The notes beneath the pieces are model-generated. The model ran no database searches. It was not told the origin of the DNA and was given only the letters and a program-made list of their open reading frames with translations. 64,000 bases of DNA from Streptomyces dangxiongensis (GTDB taxonomy: Bacteria > Actinomycetota > Actinomycetes > Streptomycetales > Streptomycetaceae), in the NCBI RefSeq assembly GCF_003675325.1, contig NZ_CP033073.1:3286001-3350000 (forward strand). The letters are read 5' to 3'. Positions 7,966 to 16,185 of the stretch are shown here, piece by piece (the first letter of the stretch is position 1; each line of letters starts with the position of its first letter). The translations under genes and the position numbers were made by a program.

Positions 7966-8024
7966 CGTGTGGCGGCGCCAGGATTCGAACCTGGGAAGGC
8001 TGAGCCGGCAGATTTACAGTCTGC
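7966..8024. repeat. Attachment-site repeat (distal copy; tRNA-Tyr 3' part)
   Basis: 59 bp identical to 16186-16244, running from just past the tRNA 3' end through the T arm, variable loop and anticodon loop to CAGTCTGC. The 5' part of the tRNA is missing here, so this copy is not a functional tRNA gene. It marks the far end of the integrated element. Confidence 0.92.
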
Positions 8025-8227
8025 GCGACCGAAGGCGCCTGACCTGCAAAATCACCACCCCGAGGCGCACAACCCCAGGCCTACCCCATGAAGCATGGGT
8101 GCGCCCACTGAGCATCGCGAGGGACAACGGGCTGGGTCGGCGGTCCCCGAGACAGGAATCCTGTCCACCTGGCCTATCGCGCTAATTGCTGTGCGCTGCA
8201 ACGCTGCGCACCGGCACCCTTGCCTCT

Positions 8228-8983
8228 ATGACGAGGGTTGAGCAAGACAACACGCGGGCCGCCGCTGGCCTAGAAGCATTGACAGAGCTGCTGGAATCGG
8301 GTGTGGCGGCCTTTACCCCTGCCTCGGAAGACCAGCGTCCGTTCCTAGTCGGATGGGGCCTGCTGGCAGCCCTCCACGGTCAGGCGTCCGCCGTGGTACT
8401 GCTTCATCGCAAGGGGTTCGGCCACGAGGCGGCCCCCAATCGTCGTTTGATGATCGAGTACATGGCGCAGATTCAATGGCTGGCGAGGGACAGAGGGGAC
8501 GCCGTCGAATCTCTGAATAAGGCGTTCCAGCACACTCAGGACAAGCTACGCAAAGCGATCGACCAGGGCGGCATCTTCTCGTACGACGACGAGGTCGCTG
8601 CGTCGGCTGACGCAGTCGCGACGGCTGTCATCGCGCCTAACGCCGCCAACCAGTACGCGAACACCAGCAAGCTCCTGAACAGCCTGGCGACCAAGGGCCT
8701 GCTGGAAGTCTGGCTCAGTGAAACACAGCTGTCGCACTCGGGCCTGACGGCCGCTCAGGCATTTCGCGATGACTCCGGCGAGGCGGTGCGACTGCTTGCA
8801 CGGCCGGAGTATGGGAAGGCTCCCGACCCAAGCGAGCGTTCGCCACTCATGGCCTGCCTGCTGCTTCACCTCGGCATGCAGGCGTTCAACGACTTGATGG
8901 CGGGCCGGCCCTGGACTGCAGACCTTGACCGCATCGGGCGAGAGGTGGGGCTGATCGAGGACGAAGGCCCTCCTGGTTCCTGA
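8228..8983 (+). CDS. Hypothetical helical protein, possibly DUF5677-like
   Basis: 251 residues from the ATG at 8228. It is almost entirely helical by composition, with a central block (HGQASAVVLLHRKGFGHEA, then RRLMIEYMAQIQWLARDR) that recalls the DUF5677 family of island and phage proteins. That assignment is tentative. No catalytic motif, signal peptide or membrane segment is seen, and no strong ribosome binding site. It is the first gene inside the left attachment repeat, so it is element cargo. The role is unknown. Confidence 0.6.
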   Translation: MTRVEQDNTRAAAGLEALTELLESGVAAFTPASEDQRPFLVGWGLLAALHGQASAVVLLHRKGFGHEAAPNRRLMIEYMAQIQWLARDRGDAVESLNKAFQHTQDKLRKAIDQGGIFSYDDEVAASADAVATAVIAPNAANQYANTSKLLNSLATKGLLEVWLSETQLSHSGLTAAQAFRDDSGEAVRLLARPEYGKAPDPSERSPLMACLLLHLGMQAFNDLMAGRPWTADLDRIGREVGLIEDEGPPGS

Positions 8984-9154
8984 CGCGAGTCACCAAGTGG
9001 TTGCTGTGAAGCCGCCCCCAGTAGCGCCGTCTGACTGGCAGATTTACAGCGGACTCCGCGCAGTGACGCTTCGGTTGTCCGGCGGGCAGGATTGGGCTAG
9101 GGCTGGCCGTGTCGGGCAGCCATCAGAATCGGGGGGGTGCCTCTATGTTTTTCG

Positions 9155-10357
9155 TCAAGCGAGGCGTGGGGTCCTGGGCTCGTAGAAGGTCCCGTCGCGG
9201 AGCATGGCGAAGAGGACGCTGATGCGGTGGCGGGCGAGGCGGAGGAGGGCCTGGGTGTGGGTTTTGCCTCTGGCTCGGCAGCGGTCGTAGTAGGTGCGGG
9301 AGGCGGGATCGTGGAGGGCGGCGAACGCGGAGAGGAACATCGCGCGTTTGAGCTGTCGGTTCCCGCCTCTGGGGGCGTGCTCGCCGTGGATCGAGGACCC
9401 TGACTGTCGGGTGGTGGGTGCGAGGCCGGCGCAGGAAGCCAGGTGGGCGGCGGTGGGGAAGCTGCTGCCGTCGCCGACGGTGGTCAGCAGGACTGCGGCG
9501 GTCCTGACACCGATGCCGGGCATCGAGGTCAGGACCTGGGAAAGAGGGTGGGCCTCCAGCAGGGCCTCGATCTGGGTTTCCAGGGCCCGGCGTTGTGCGT
9601 GGACGGCGGCCAGTGACTTGGCCAGCGAGGGCACGATCACGTCGAGGGTGCCCGTTCCCGGGACCACGACGGTCTGCTCGTCGAGCGCGTCGAAGATGTC
9701 GTCGACCAGCCGCTGGGCCATGCGTGGGGCCCTGGGGCGGACTACTTCAACGAGTTTGCGGCGGCCGGCCTTGCGCAGGGCTTGCGGGGAGCCGTATCGC
9801 TCCAGCAGCCAGGTGATGGCGGGGTGGTCCAGGCGCGGGCCGAGGACGCGTTCGAGGCTGGGGTGGAACTGGGTGAGCAGGCCGCGGATGCGGTTGGAGG
9901 TGCGGTTGGCCTCCCCGGCGAGGTCCTGGTCGAAGCCGGCCAGCATGGTCAGCTCGGCGGTGATCTCGTCCGTGAGGTCGAGGGAGCGCAGGGTGTGGGG
10001 CATGGTGCGGGCGGCGTCCGCGATGACGGCCGCGTCCTTGGCGTCGGTCTTGGCCTCGCCCGGGTAGAGGTCGGCGATCCTGCGCATTGCGAGTCCCGGC
10101 AGGTAGGCGACCTGGCAGCCCTCGTCCCGGGCGACGGTCAGCGGCAGGGCGCCGATGGAGGCGGGCTGGTCCACGATCACCAGCACCCGGCCGAACTTGT
10201 CACGGAGCTTGTCGAAGACGGCCCGCAGTTTCGGTTCGCTGTTGGGCAGCGGCTTGTCGAAGATCTTCTTCCCGGCCGAGGTGAGTCCGCGGCCGTGATG
10301 GCTGCTCTTGCCGACGTCCAAACCGAGGAAGACGCCCGTCTCGTCGATGTCGATCAC
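9155..10357 (-). CDS. IS110-family transposase (DEDD)
   Basis: 400 residues from a GTG at 10357, preceded by GGGGG. The RuvC-like DEDD half opens with FLGLDVGKSSHHG and continues with VIVDQPASIG and EAKTDAKDAAVIAD. The C-terminal transposase_20 half has LTSMPGIGVRTAAVLLTTVGD and FPTAAHLASCAGLAP, with the conserved serine region after QSGSSIHGE. The length is normal and no frameshift is seen. IS110 elements usually lack inverted ends and leave no target duplication, so I could not fix the ends; they are probably near 9130 and 10560. It sits inside the tRNA-Tyr element. Confidence 0.92.
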   Translation of the reverse strand: MIDIDETGVFLGLDVGKSSHHGRGLTSAGKKIFDKPLPNSEPKLRAVFDKLRDKFGRVLVIVDQPASIGALPLTVARDEGCQVAYLPGLAMRRIADLYPGEAKTDAKDAAVIADAARTMPHTLRSLDLTDEITAELTMLAGFDQDLAGEANRTSNRIRGLLTQFHPSLERVLGPRLDHPAITWLLERYGSPQALRKAGRRKLVEVVRPRAPRMAQRLVDDIFDALDEQTVVVPGTGTLDVIVPSLAKSLAAVHAQRRALETQIEALLEAHPLSQVLTSMPGIGVRTAAVLLTTVGDGSSFPTAAHLASCAGLAPTTRQSGSSIHGEHAPRGGNRQLKRAMFLSAFAALHDPASRTYYDRCRARGKTHTQALLRLARHRISVLFAMLRDGTFYEPRTPRLA

Positions 10358-10560
10358 CGTGCCCCCACATGTCCCGATCCGTGCCGGCCTCGGCGGCGGG
10401 GCCGTTCGCGCGCATCCACGATATGCAGACCTGCCGCCCGCAAGCGGCCGGGCATCGCGCCCGGCCGGGTGGTGGTCGGACCTCTGATCAGCGTCTGTGA
10501 CGGCACCCCTCAGGCCCGGTGACACCACCCCCCAGGTCATCCCATCGACAGGGGGCAACA
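10358..10560 (-). ncRNA. Candidate bridge-RNA region of the IS110-type element
   Basis: About 200 nt upstream of the transposase contain no convincing gene but several GC hairpins, for example CGCCCGCAAGCGGCCGGGC around 10428-10450. In IS110-group elements, as shown for IS621, the region between the left end and the transposase encodes a structured RNA that pairs with donor and target. The placement is inferred from position; I have not folded it or matched its loops to the ends. Confidence 0.35.
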
Positions 10561-10626
10561 GTCATGCCGGGCCCGGAGGCCAGCGGCCCTCTTGCAGGAC
10601 CGCGAAGAAGATAACGGGGGGCGGCG

Positions 10627-11160
10627 GTGGCGCACAACGGGACGCAGGAGACCTGCGAGAGGTGGGCGCAAAAGGCCTATTCGGTACTGGTTGGTGTGGC
10701 TCGCAGCTACCACGCGGTCATCACCTACAAGGAACTAGGAACGGAGGTTCAAGAGCGATCTGGCATCCACACCCGGGCCCCATTGCAGTACTGGATTGGC
10801 TCGGTCCTGGGGAAGGTGGTCCGCGAAGCCCACAGAAGAGGTGACCCGCCACTGACGGCTCTGGTCGTGCACAGTGACGACGGCATGGTGGGCGAGGGCT
10901 ACAAGGAAGTTCTTGAGGTCGCGGGACAGCCACCCGTGCACGACGTGTTGGACCGAAAACGGCATGCCGCTGAGGCTCGGCTCGACTGCTACCGAAGATT
11001 CGGCGCAACTCTGCCTCCAGGCGTAGGGGTGCGCGTGCTCGCTCCCAGGTACCAAGCGACCATCAAGCGGCGGCGCGCCCGGACTGCTGAGCCGCCGCCT
11101 GTATGCCGCGGCTGCTTCGTCCAGCTCCCGGCAACTGGCGTCTGCGACTCCTGCAACTAA
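10627..11160 (+). CDS. Hypothetical protein with C-terminal zinc ribbon
   Basis: 177 residues from a GTG at 10627 (GGGGGGCGG upstream). The N-terminal 95 residues (VITYKELGTEV, PLTALVVHSDDGMVGEGYKEVL) have the look of a small winged-helix/alkyltransferase-like fold (an ITYxEL ... LTALVV pattern), a resemblance only. The C-terminus has four cysteines, C160-RG-C163 and C173-DS-C176, typical of a zinc ribbon. The IS701-type element begins at the base after its TAA stop, so the protein is intact. It is element cargo of unknown role, a few kilobases from a restriction-modification pair. Confidence 0.6.
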   Translation: MAHNGTQETCERWAQKAYSVLVGVARSYHAVITYKELGTEVQERSGIHTRAPLQYWIGSVLGKVVREAHRRGDPPLTALVVHSDDGMVGEGYKEVLEVAGQPPVHDVLDRKRHAAEARLDCYRRFGATLPPGVGVRVLAPRYQATIKRRRARTAEPPPVCRGCFVQLPATGVCDSCN

Positions 11161-12525
11161 TACTGCAGCCGCAGTTACGGGGGTCGGTGGCCTCGTCGGC
11201 GGTAGTGGCTGAGGCGGGCGCGGTGTTGATGACGGCGTCGCCAGTATGACCAGTGCAGGATATGACCGGCTTCGTGCCGGACGGCGTGGGTGAATCTGCT
11301 CAGCAGGCGGCGGATCTCGTTCACGCTCAGTCGGATCAGGTCGCTGCCGTGTCCCCCTTTTCGTGAGCGGTGGCCCGGACCGCAGCCAGGTGAGCGGCGG
11401 CCGCCATGGCCAGGGTGATGTGCCGGTACCAGGCCGCGTACTGACGGACTTGGTAGTGATCCAGACCCGCCTCGTTCTTCGCGGCCTGGAAGCACTCCTC
11501 GATCGCCCAGCGGGCCCCGGCAGCGTGGACGATCTCGGCCGGCGCAGTGTTCGCGGGCGCGTGCACCAGGTAGTAGGCCCGTTCGTCGTCGGCGAGGGAC
11601 CGTCGGATCAGCAGTGCGTCTTCGAAGCCGTCGTCGCCCTCGCCGGGCAGCGGGACCAGGGCCCAGGCGTATTCACGCAGGCCGTGCGCACCGTCACCGG
11701 CGGAACGGATCTCCCAGGCATGTTCCGGCAGGATCGCCGAGACGGTGCGGGCGTTCTGCCCGCGCGGCCCGCACCGGTGCTTGCCGGAGATCGCCAGGAC
11801 GTAGCTCAGGCGCTGCCCGGCCAGCCAGCGGCGCAGGACGGGGTCCTGGCCGTAGACCTCGTCGCCGGTCACCCAGCGAAACGGCACCCTCGCGGCAACC
11901 GCCCGCTCCAGCATCGCGCGGGCCAGCGCGGGCTTGGTGCGGAAGACGACCTCGGCGCCGATCCTCGCATCCGCCCGGCGGGCCGGATCCTCGATCCAGG
12001 AGGTGGGCAGGTACAGCTCTCGGTCGATCAACGCCCGCCCCTTCGTGGAGGCGTAGGCCAAGAACACCCCTAGCTGACAGTTGTCGATCTTCCCGGAGGT
12101 GCCGGTGTACTGCCGCTGCACGCCGGCCGACCGGGAGCCCTTCTTGATGAAGCCGGTCTCGTCCACGGCCAACACGCCGTCCTCGGCGCCCAGATGTTCC
12201 AGCACGAAGCCGCGAACCTCGTCACGGACCGCGTCGGCGGACCAGTCGGCCTGGTTCAGCAGCCGCTGCATGCCGTCCGGGCACAGCTCACCGGCCTGCT
12301 CGGCCAGCGTCCAGCCGTTCTTGCGTTCCAAGGGTGCAAGCAGTCCGCGCAGATACTCCCTTGCCCGCCGACGTGGCTCGGACCTGCGGAAATACCCACC
12401 GATCCGAGCATGCAGTGCGTCCAGACCGGTCGCCCAGCGGTGCACCTCATCAACCGTGACGTCCCCACCCATGCCCAGCTCAACGAGCAGCCAGACCAAC
12501 CGTCACAGCAACTGCGGCTGCAGCA
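11161..12525 (-). mobile_element. IS701-family insertion sequence, complete (1365 bp)
   Basis: Imperfect 18-bp terminal inverted repeats at 11161-11178 and 12508-12525 (16 of 18 match; core CTGCAGCCGCAGTT). They are flanked by a 4-bp duplication CTAA at 11157-11160 and 12526-12529, which matches the YTAR target duplication known for IS701. The left CTAA includes the stop codon of the preceding gene. One transposase gene lies inside on the minus strand. Confidence 0.93.
11175..12472 (-). CDS. IS701-family DDE transposase, read through a -1 frameshift
   Basis: Frame 0 runs from the ATG at 12472 (a TTG at 12499 is also open) to a stop at 11336, giving 378 residues. It has the DDE residues in LAVDETGFIKKG, VTGDEVYGQD and EECFQAAKNEAGLD. 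The conserved family C-terminus (LIRLSVNEIRRLL ... HILHWSYWRRR) continues in the -1 frame to a stop at 11175, for about 432 residues in total. The crossover at 11354-11360 is the heptamer A-AAG-GGG, a textbook -1 slippery sequence in the right phase. Programmed frameshifting, an inactivating deletion of one G, or a sequencing error all fit. Confidence 0.85.
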
Positions 12526-12751
12526 CTAAGGCAGATTCACAGCGGGCCCAATTCACCCTCTTTGACCTGCGACTTTCCGTGTACCGCCTGCTGCGGGGGA
12601 CACCTGGAGGGAAACAGAGCTAGGACAAGGGGTCTACTGCGGACGCCCATGACGGGCGAATAGACATCGCCCCAAAGGCCAATAAATAGGTCATAAAGGG
12701 CTTATATTCAGTCTGGCCCCAGCAGGCCGCAAAGGCTGCCATGATGCGATC

Positions 12752-13450
12752 ATGAGCGTTCAGGACGACCAGCGCGAGAACCAGATGATTGACCGGTTCA
12801 ACCTTGAGGTGCCGGAGGACCGGAAGAGGTCAGACATTGACGCCTATCTGACCATCGACGGTCAGACAGTGGCTTTTGAGCTTAAGTCAGCCACGAGTAA
12901 AGGCGTGTCGACTGTGCGCGATCTCGGGCCGAATCACTTTGCCAAGTGGAAGAACATCCACTGGATTTTCGGCGTATACAACCGAACGGGCACTCGCCTC
13001 CTGCACAGCTACTATGCGTCACCGGATGACATGACTCCTTGGATTTCCAGCAAGGAAAGGTATGTTCGTCCGGACATCGAGCTGGCCGAGCACGCCATGC
13101 GTGGAATTTCCGTCGACTCAGTGACCAACCTCTTCGGTGAGAAAGATTTCTACACCAAGGAGGAGGCCAAATTGATCATGAAGAATCAGTGGTCAACAGC
13201 GCAGTATGTGGAAGCTGCGGATCTGTCAGTAGATAGGGAGCTGCGTTATTCATTGGATCGCATGGTAGAGATAATGCGATCGCGCTCCTACTACGTCATG
13301 TCTCGTGGTGCCACACTCAACAACCCGCACATCCCACTGTCCTACATCGAGAAGCTGCCGAAAATCACGACAGAGCCAGCGATCACTTTGCGTAACCTTG
13401 TGCGTGCCTACTTGGAGAGCACCTCGAGCACGGATGAGGCCACAGCGTAA
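12752..13450 (+). CDS. Type II restriction endonuclease, PD-(D/E)xK fold
   Basis: 232 residues from the ATG at 12752. The nuclease core is near the N-terminus: RSDIDAYLTIDG (D28/D30), then VAFELKSA with E43 and K45, i.e. D-x(n)-E-x-K on adjacent strands. The rest has no recognised domain and presumably holds the recognition part. Codon use and GC are clearly lower than in the chromosome. It converges with a C5-cytosine methyltransferase gene and overlaps it by 43 bp at the 3' ends, so the two form a type II system. The recognition site cannot be read from sequence. The role as partner nuclease is inferred from motif plus context. Confidence 0.82.
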   Translation: MSVQDDQRENQMIDRFNLEVPEDRKRSDIDAYLTIDGQTVAFELKSATSKGVSTVRDLGPNHFAKWKNIHWIFGVYNRTGTRLLHSYYASPDDMTPWISSKERYVRPDIELAEHAMRGISVDSVTNLFGEKDFYTKEEAKLIMKNQWSTAQYVEAADLSVDRELRYSLDRMVEIMRSRSYYVMSRGATLNNPHIPLSYIEKLPKITTEPAITLRNLVRAYLESTSSTDEATA

Positions 13451-14655
13451 GCAAGTGGCGGTGGCACGGCGTTGCCGATCTGGCCTAGGGCCATGTACGT
13501 GGCCCCAACAAAGGGCCAATCTTCAGGGAAGCCTTGGATCAGCGCAATATCAGGAACCGATAGGCGGAAGTGGCCGTTCTTGGCCACGAAGGCTCGTGCG
13601 GAAGCACGGTCGGCAGCGACCCCGTTAGGCCAAATCTGCAGGCTTTCGAACTTGCGTTGCGCTGCCACGCTATTAAGGATCGAGGTAGTGTGACGCGGTC
13701 CGGTCAGGCTGCTGCGAATGGTCGGGGAGAGGTCGTCAACGCCGATATCCGGGAGGCCCAGGGCTTCCCGGAGACCCATGCAGCGCTCGCCTTCTGTGAT
13801 AGATGCGTCTCCCCAATAGTGGGTAGACTGGGGAGCTTTCCACCCATTAGCCATCTTCTTCGTCCGGAAGCCGATGAAGAATACTCTTCGCCTAACCTGC
13901 GGAACTCCGAAGTCGCTCGCCTGCAGAATGATTTTCTGAATGTGGTAGCTACCCGACAATGGCGCCATAATGCTCGTAGAGACATACTCTGAGAACTTAG
14001 GGCTGGCAAGAGCCGGAACGTTCTCCCCGATGAATGCCGCAGGACGAATCTCCTTCACGGCTCTGACGAACTGCGGCCACATGTCTCGCTCGTCCAAGTG
14101 ACCCTTTTGGCGTCCAGCGTTGGAAAACGGCTGGCAGGGCGGTCCACCATGGAGCAAGTCCACCTCACCGCGCCATTGCTTGAAGTTGGCTCGCCGCACA
14201 TCGCCGTCTGTCTCGCCGCTGAAGACAGCCCAATCACTTCGTGCCTTCCGGAGCGTGTCACCGGCTTCAGACATGATCTCGAAAGATGCCGTATGGCTGA
14301 AGCCGGCGCGCTCGACTCCAAGATCGAGCCCTCCGCCACCACTGAACAAGGAAAGAGCGGACAGTCCCTTCCCGTCCCGCTTCGGCATGAGGTCTAGAGG
14401 ATGGAATTTCGGAACGTTGATTTCATGGAGAGGAGCTGGACCTTCGCCGGCCAGCGCTGAACGCCGGGCCTCTCGAGACTCCCGCGACATCCGTCGGAAC
14501 TTCTCCCGCTGGGCCTCCGTCAGATCACGGGGCTGGTGAAAAGGGGAGGTGCTGCGGATCCTGCTCGGCACGATTGGCCCGTCAGCCCCCTCGGACTCGA
14601 TAGAGGTGTCGAAGAGGCTGTGCTGCTGGATGGGGCGCTCAGGCATGCCGTGCAT
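13408..14655 (-). CDS. DNA (cytosine-5)-methyltransferase
   Basis: 415 residues from ATG 14655 (ATG 14646 is a second option). All main C5-MTase motifs are present: motif I LFSGGGGLD (103-111), motif IV with nucleophile C174 in GGPPCQPFSNAG, motif VI ENV (211-213), motif VIII QVRRR (253-257) and motif X GNAVPP (394-399). A roughly 95-residue N-terminal extension precedes motif I. The target-recognition region, about 265-385, sets an unknown specificity. It protects DNA from the convergent endonuclease (12752-13450), with which it overlaps by 43 bp. GC is lower than in neighbouring chromosomal genes, consistent with transfer. Confidence 0.95.
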   Translation of the reverse strand: MHGMPERPIQQHSLFDTSIESEGADGPIVPSRIRSTSPFHQPRDLTEAQREKFRRMSRESREARRSALAGEGPAPLHEINVPKFHPLDLMPKRDGKGLSALSLFSGGGGLDLGVERAGFSHTASFEIMSEAGDTLRKARSDWAVFSGETDGDVRRANFKQWRGEVDLLHGGPPCQPFSNAGRQKGHLDERDMWPQFVRAVKEIRPAAFIGENVPALASPKFSEYVSTSIMAPLSGSYHIQKIILQASDFGVPQVRRRVFFIGFRTKKMANGWKAPQSTHYWGDASITEGERCMGLREALGLPDIGVDDLSPTIRSSLTGPRHTTSILNSVAAQRKFESLQIWPNGVAADRASARAFVAKNGHFRLSVPDIALIQGFPEDWPFVGATYMALGQIGNAVPPPLAYAVASSVLEVLSK

Positions 14656-14784
14656 CCTACGAGACGCAAGAGCATTTGTCAGCTGTGTGCTGCGGCGGGC
14701 CTCTGACCTGCTCGTACACTCTCCTGAATGCTTCCCCCGTACCGCTCATGGCCGCAAGATGGCCGCGAAGGGCTATGCGCCACG

Positions 14785-15099
14785 TCACCACCGGCAGTAA
14801 GCCACAGTCGCATCGTCCCCGGATTTGTAGCGTGGCCACCGGCGGCCGGTCGGGTCCGTCGCCTCAATCTTGCGTACGGTCTCGATGATGTGGAGAGAGT
14901 TGTACCGCGCTGGTAGCCCAACGGTTTTCAAGGCCATCCGCTTCAACTCGATTCGACAGAGTGACTTGCGCCTATGCCTGCGACGTAGCCTTACCGGCTT
15001 CTTCTTGGCCGCAGGATGGCCACCAGAGGTGCCGAACGGGGCCGCCTCAAGCAGCGAACGGGAGTCGTGCGGGAGTCGGGGTGCGGTCCGTGAATCCAT
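14785..15099 (-). CDS. Possible small basic protein
   Basis: 104 residues from the ATG at 15099, very basic in the middle (AAKKKPVRLRRRHRRKS), with a more ordinary end (LHIIETVRKIEATDPTGRRWPRY). The family is not recognised. It overlaps the end of the broken acetyltransferase on the same strand by 53 bp and sits upstream of the methyltransferase. It could be a real small gene, for example a DNA-binding one, or a chance frame in decayed sequence. Confidence 0.35.
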   Translation of the reverse strand: MDSRTAPRLPHDSRSLLEAAPFGTSGGHPAAKKKPVRLRRRHRRKSLCRIELKRMALKTVGLPARYNSLHIIETVRKIEATDPTGRRWPRYKSGDDATVAYCRW

Positions 15100-15490
15100 G
15101 ATCCGCCGGCTGTGCCGCGCGCTGAGCGAGCCACCCGGAGACTCGCGGTCCGCCGTTCACCGCAGTCCCTTGCCGGACCGTACGAACGTGCGTGAAACCC
15201 TGCGCGAGGTAGTACCGCTGAAGCCGCTCATTCGTCGTCCAAGCGTCCAGCCGGACCCACTGGGCACCCGCCCGGTACGCCCGGTCACCGGCCCAATCGA
15301 GTAGTCGCCCCCCCGAGGTTCCGGCCGGCATACTCGCGCGCCACCGTGAGCTTGTTGACGAACATCGACGGTTCGGCAAGTTCGTCATCGGTCCAGAGAC
15401 CTTCTTCGGCATCCGGGGTGAGCGTGATCGTCCCCGCGGTTGCCTGTCCGTCGCGGAGCATGAACACGGTGCGGCACGGCCGGCGGAAGT
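15047..15490 (-). pseudogene. GNAT acetyltransferase remnant (5' truncated and frameshifted)
   Basis: Two overlapping frames together give a GNAT core: CRTVFMLRDGQATAGTITL and FVNKLTVAREYAGRNLG, then, after a one-base shift in a run of seven Cs at 15308-15314, LLDWAGDRAYRAGAQWVRL and DAWTTNERLQRYYLAQGFTHVRTV. Six bases instead of seven would restore the frame. The roughly 50 N-terminal residues expected of the family are missing; homology stops at about 15490, where the integrase fragment begins in the opposite orientation. Confidence 0.75.
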
Positions 15491-16025
15491 CATCGGGCTC
15501 CGGTTACAGGATTGCGAGCTGCCCCGCCGCGGGTGGGGAATGCTGCGGCTCCGGGAGACCAGCCCGCGCTCGGGCTCCGCCTGGACCGACAGCGGGGAAG
15601 CGCACGACCGGCGCGGCCTCAAGCACCGGCCTCGGAAAGCGGTCCGCGCCGTGCCGATCCCGCCCGATCTCGTGAGTCTGTTGCGCTGGCACGTTACGGC
15701 GTACGGCGTCGCCCCCGACGGCCGGCTGTTCCGGACGCAGCGGGACGGGCTCATCCAGGACACCGGATACGGCGAGGTGTGGGCGGAAGCCCACGCGCGT
15801 GCTCTCGCCCCTGCTCAGCGCGCGTCGCAGTTGGCCAAGCGTCCGTATGACCTTCGCCACGCGGCTGTGTCGACGTGGCTCAGCTCGGGCGTGGAGCCGC
15901 AGGTCGTCGCCGCGCGCGCCGGCCACTGTGTGGCCGTGCCGTTCCGGGTCTACGCGAAGTGCCTGGACGGTGCCGCGGCCACGGCGAACGCCCGGATCGA
16001 GCGAGCGCTGAAGAACGGCAGCTAG
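15471..16025 (+). pseudogene. Tyrosine recombinase (integrase) C-terminal fragment
   Basis: About 184 codons of a phage/AICE-type integrase, starting abruptly in the box I region (RPAEVIGLRLQDC) without a start codon. The remaining catalytic residues are visible: Arg-His in YDLRHAAVSTWL, the late His in ARAGHCV, and the nucleophile Tyr in FRVYAKC. The N-terminal SAM-like and arm-binding domains are gone, so it cannot integrate or excise DNA. It ends 160 bp from the attachment repeat beside the intact tRNA-Tyr, the normal integrase position. The junction with the acetyltransferase remnant marks an old deletion. Confidence 0.88.
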
Positions 16026-16139
16026 AGAGCCTGGAAGCTGCCCCACGCCTGCCCCACGCGCACTGATCAACACGCGAATCAGGGTGAGACACACTGGGAA
16101 AAAGCGCTCAAATCGGCGACACTTACCCGGTGAACGACG

Positions 16140-16181
16140 AAAGGGTCCGTGATCAGCATTGCTGCTGGTCACGGACCCTTT
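16140..16181 (-). terminator. Terminator of the intact tRNA-Tyr (element-derived)
   Basis: 16140-16158 pairs with 16163-16181 over 19 bp with one G-T mismatch and a 4-nt loop. It is a different sequence from the hairpin beyond the other attachment copy. Confidence 0.75.
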
Positions 16182-16185
16182 CGGT

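Noticed and set aside
9037..9049. GGCAGATTTACAG, 13 bp shared with the tRNA-Tyr anticodon arm, as a third attachment site
   Set aside because: Too short and lacking the other 46 bp of the attachment repeat. A similar GGCAGATTCACAG at 12530 shows that the motif recurs by chance or through another origin.
10627..11160. Cargo gene interrupted by the IS701 element
   Set aside because: The element begins at the base right after the TAA, and the restored target gives the same stop.
13250..13519. An 89-residue frame antisense to the endonuclease end, suggestive of a small control protein
   Set aside because: It overlaps both real genes, has no helix-turn-helix or ribosome binding site, and looks like a shadow.
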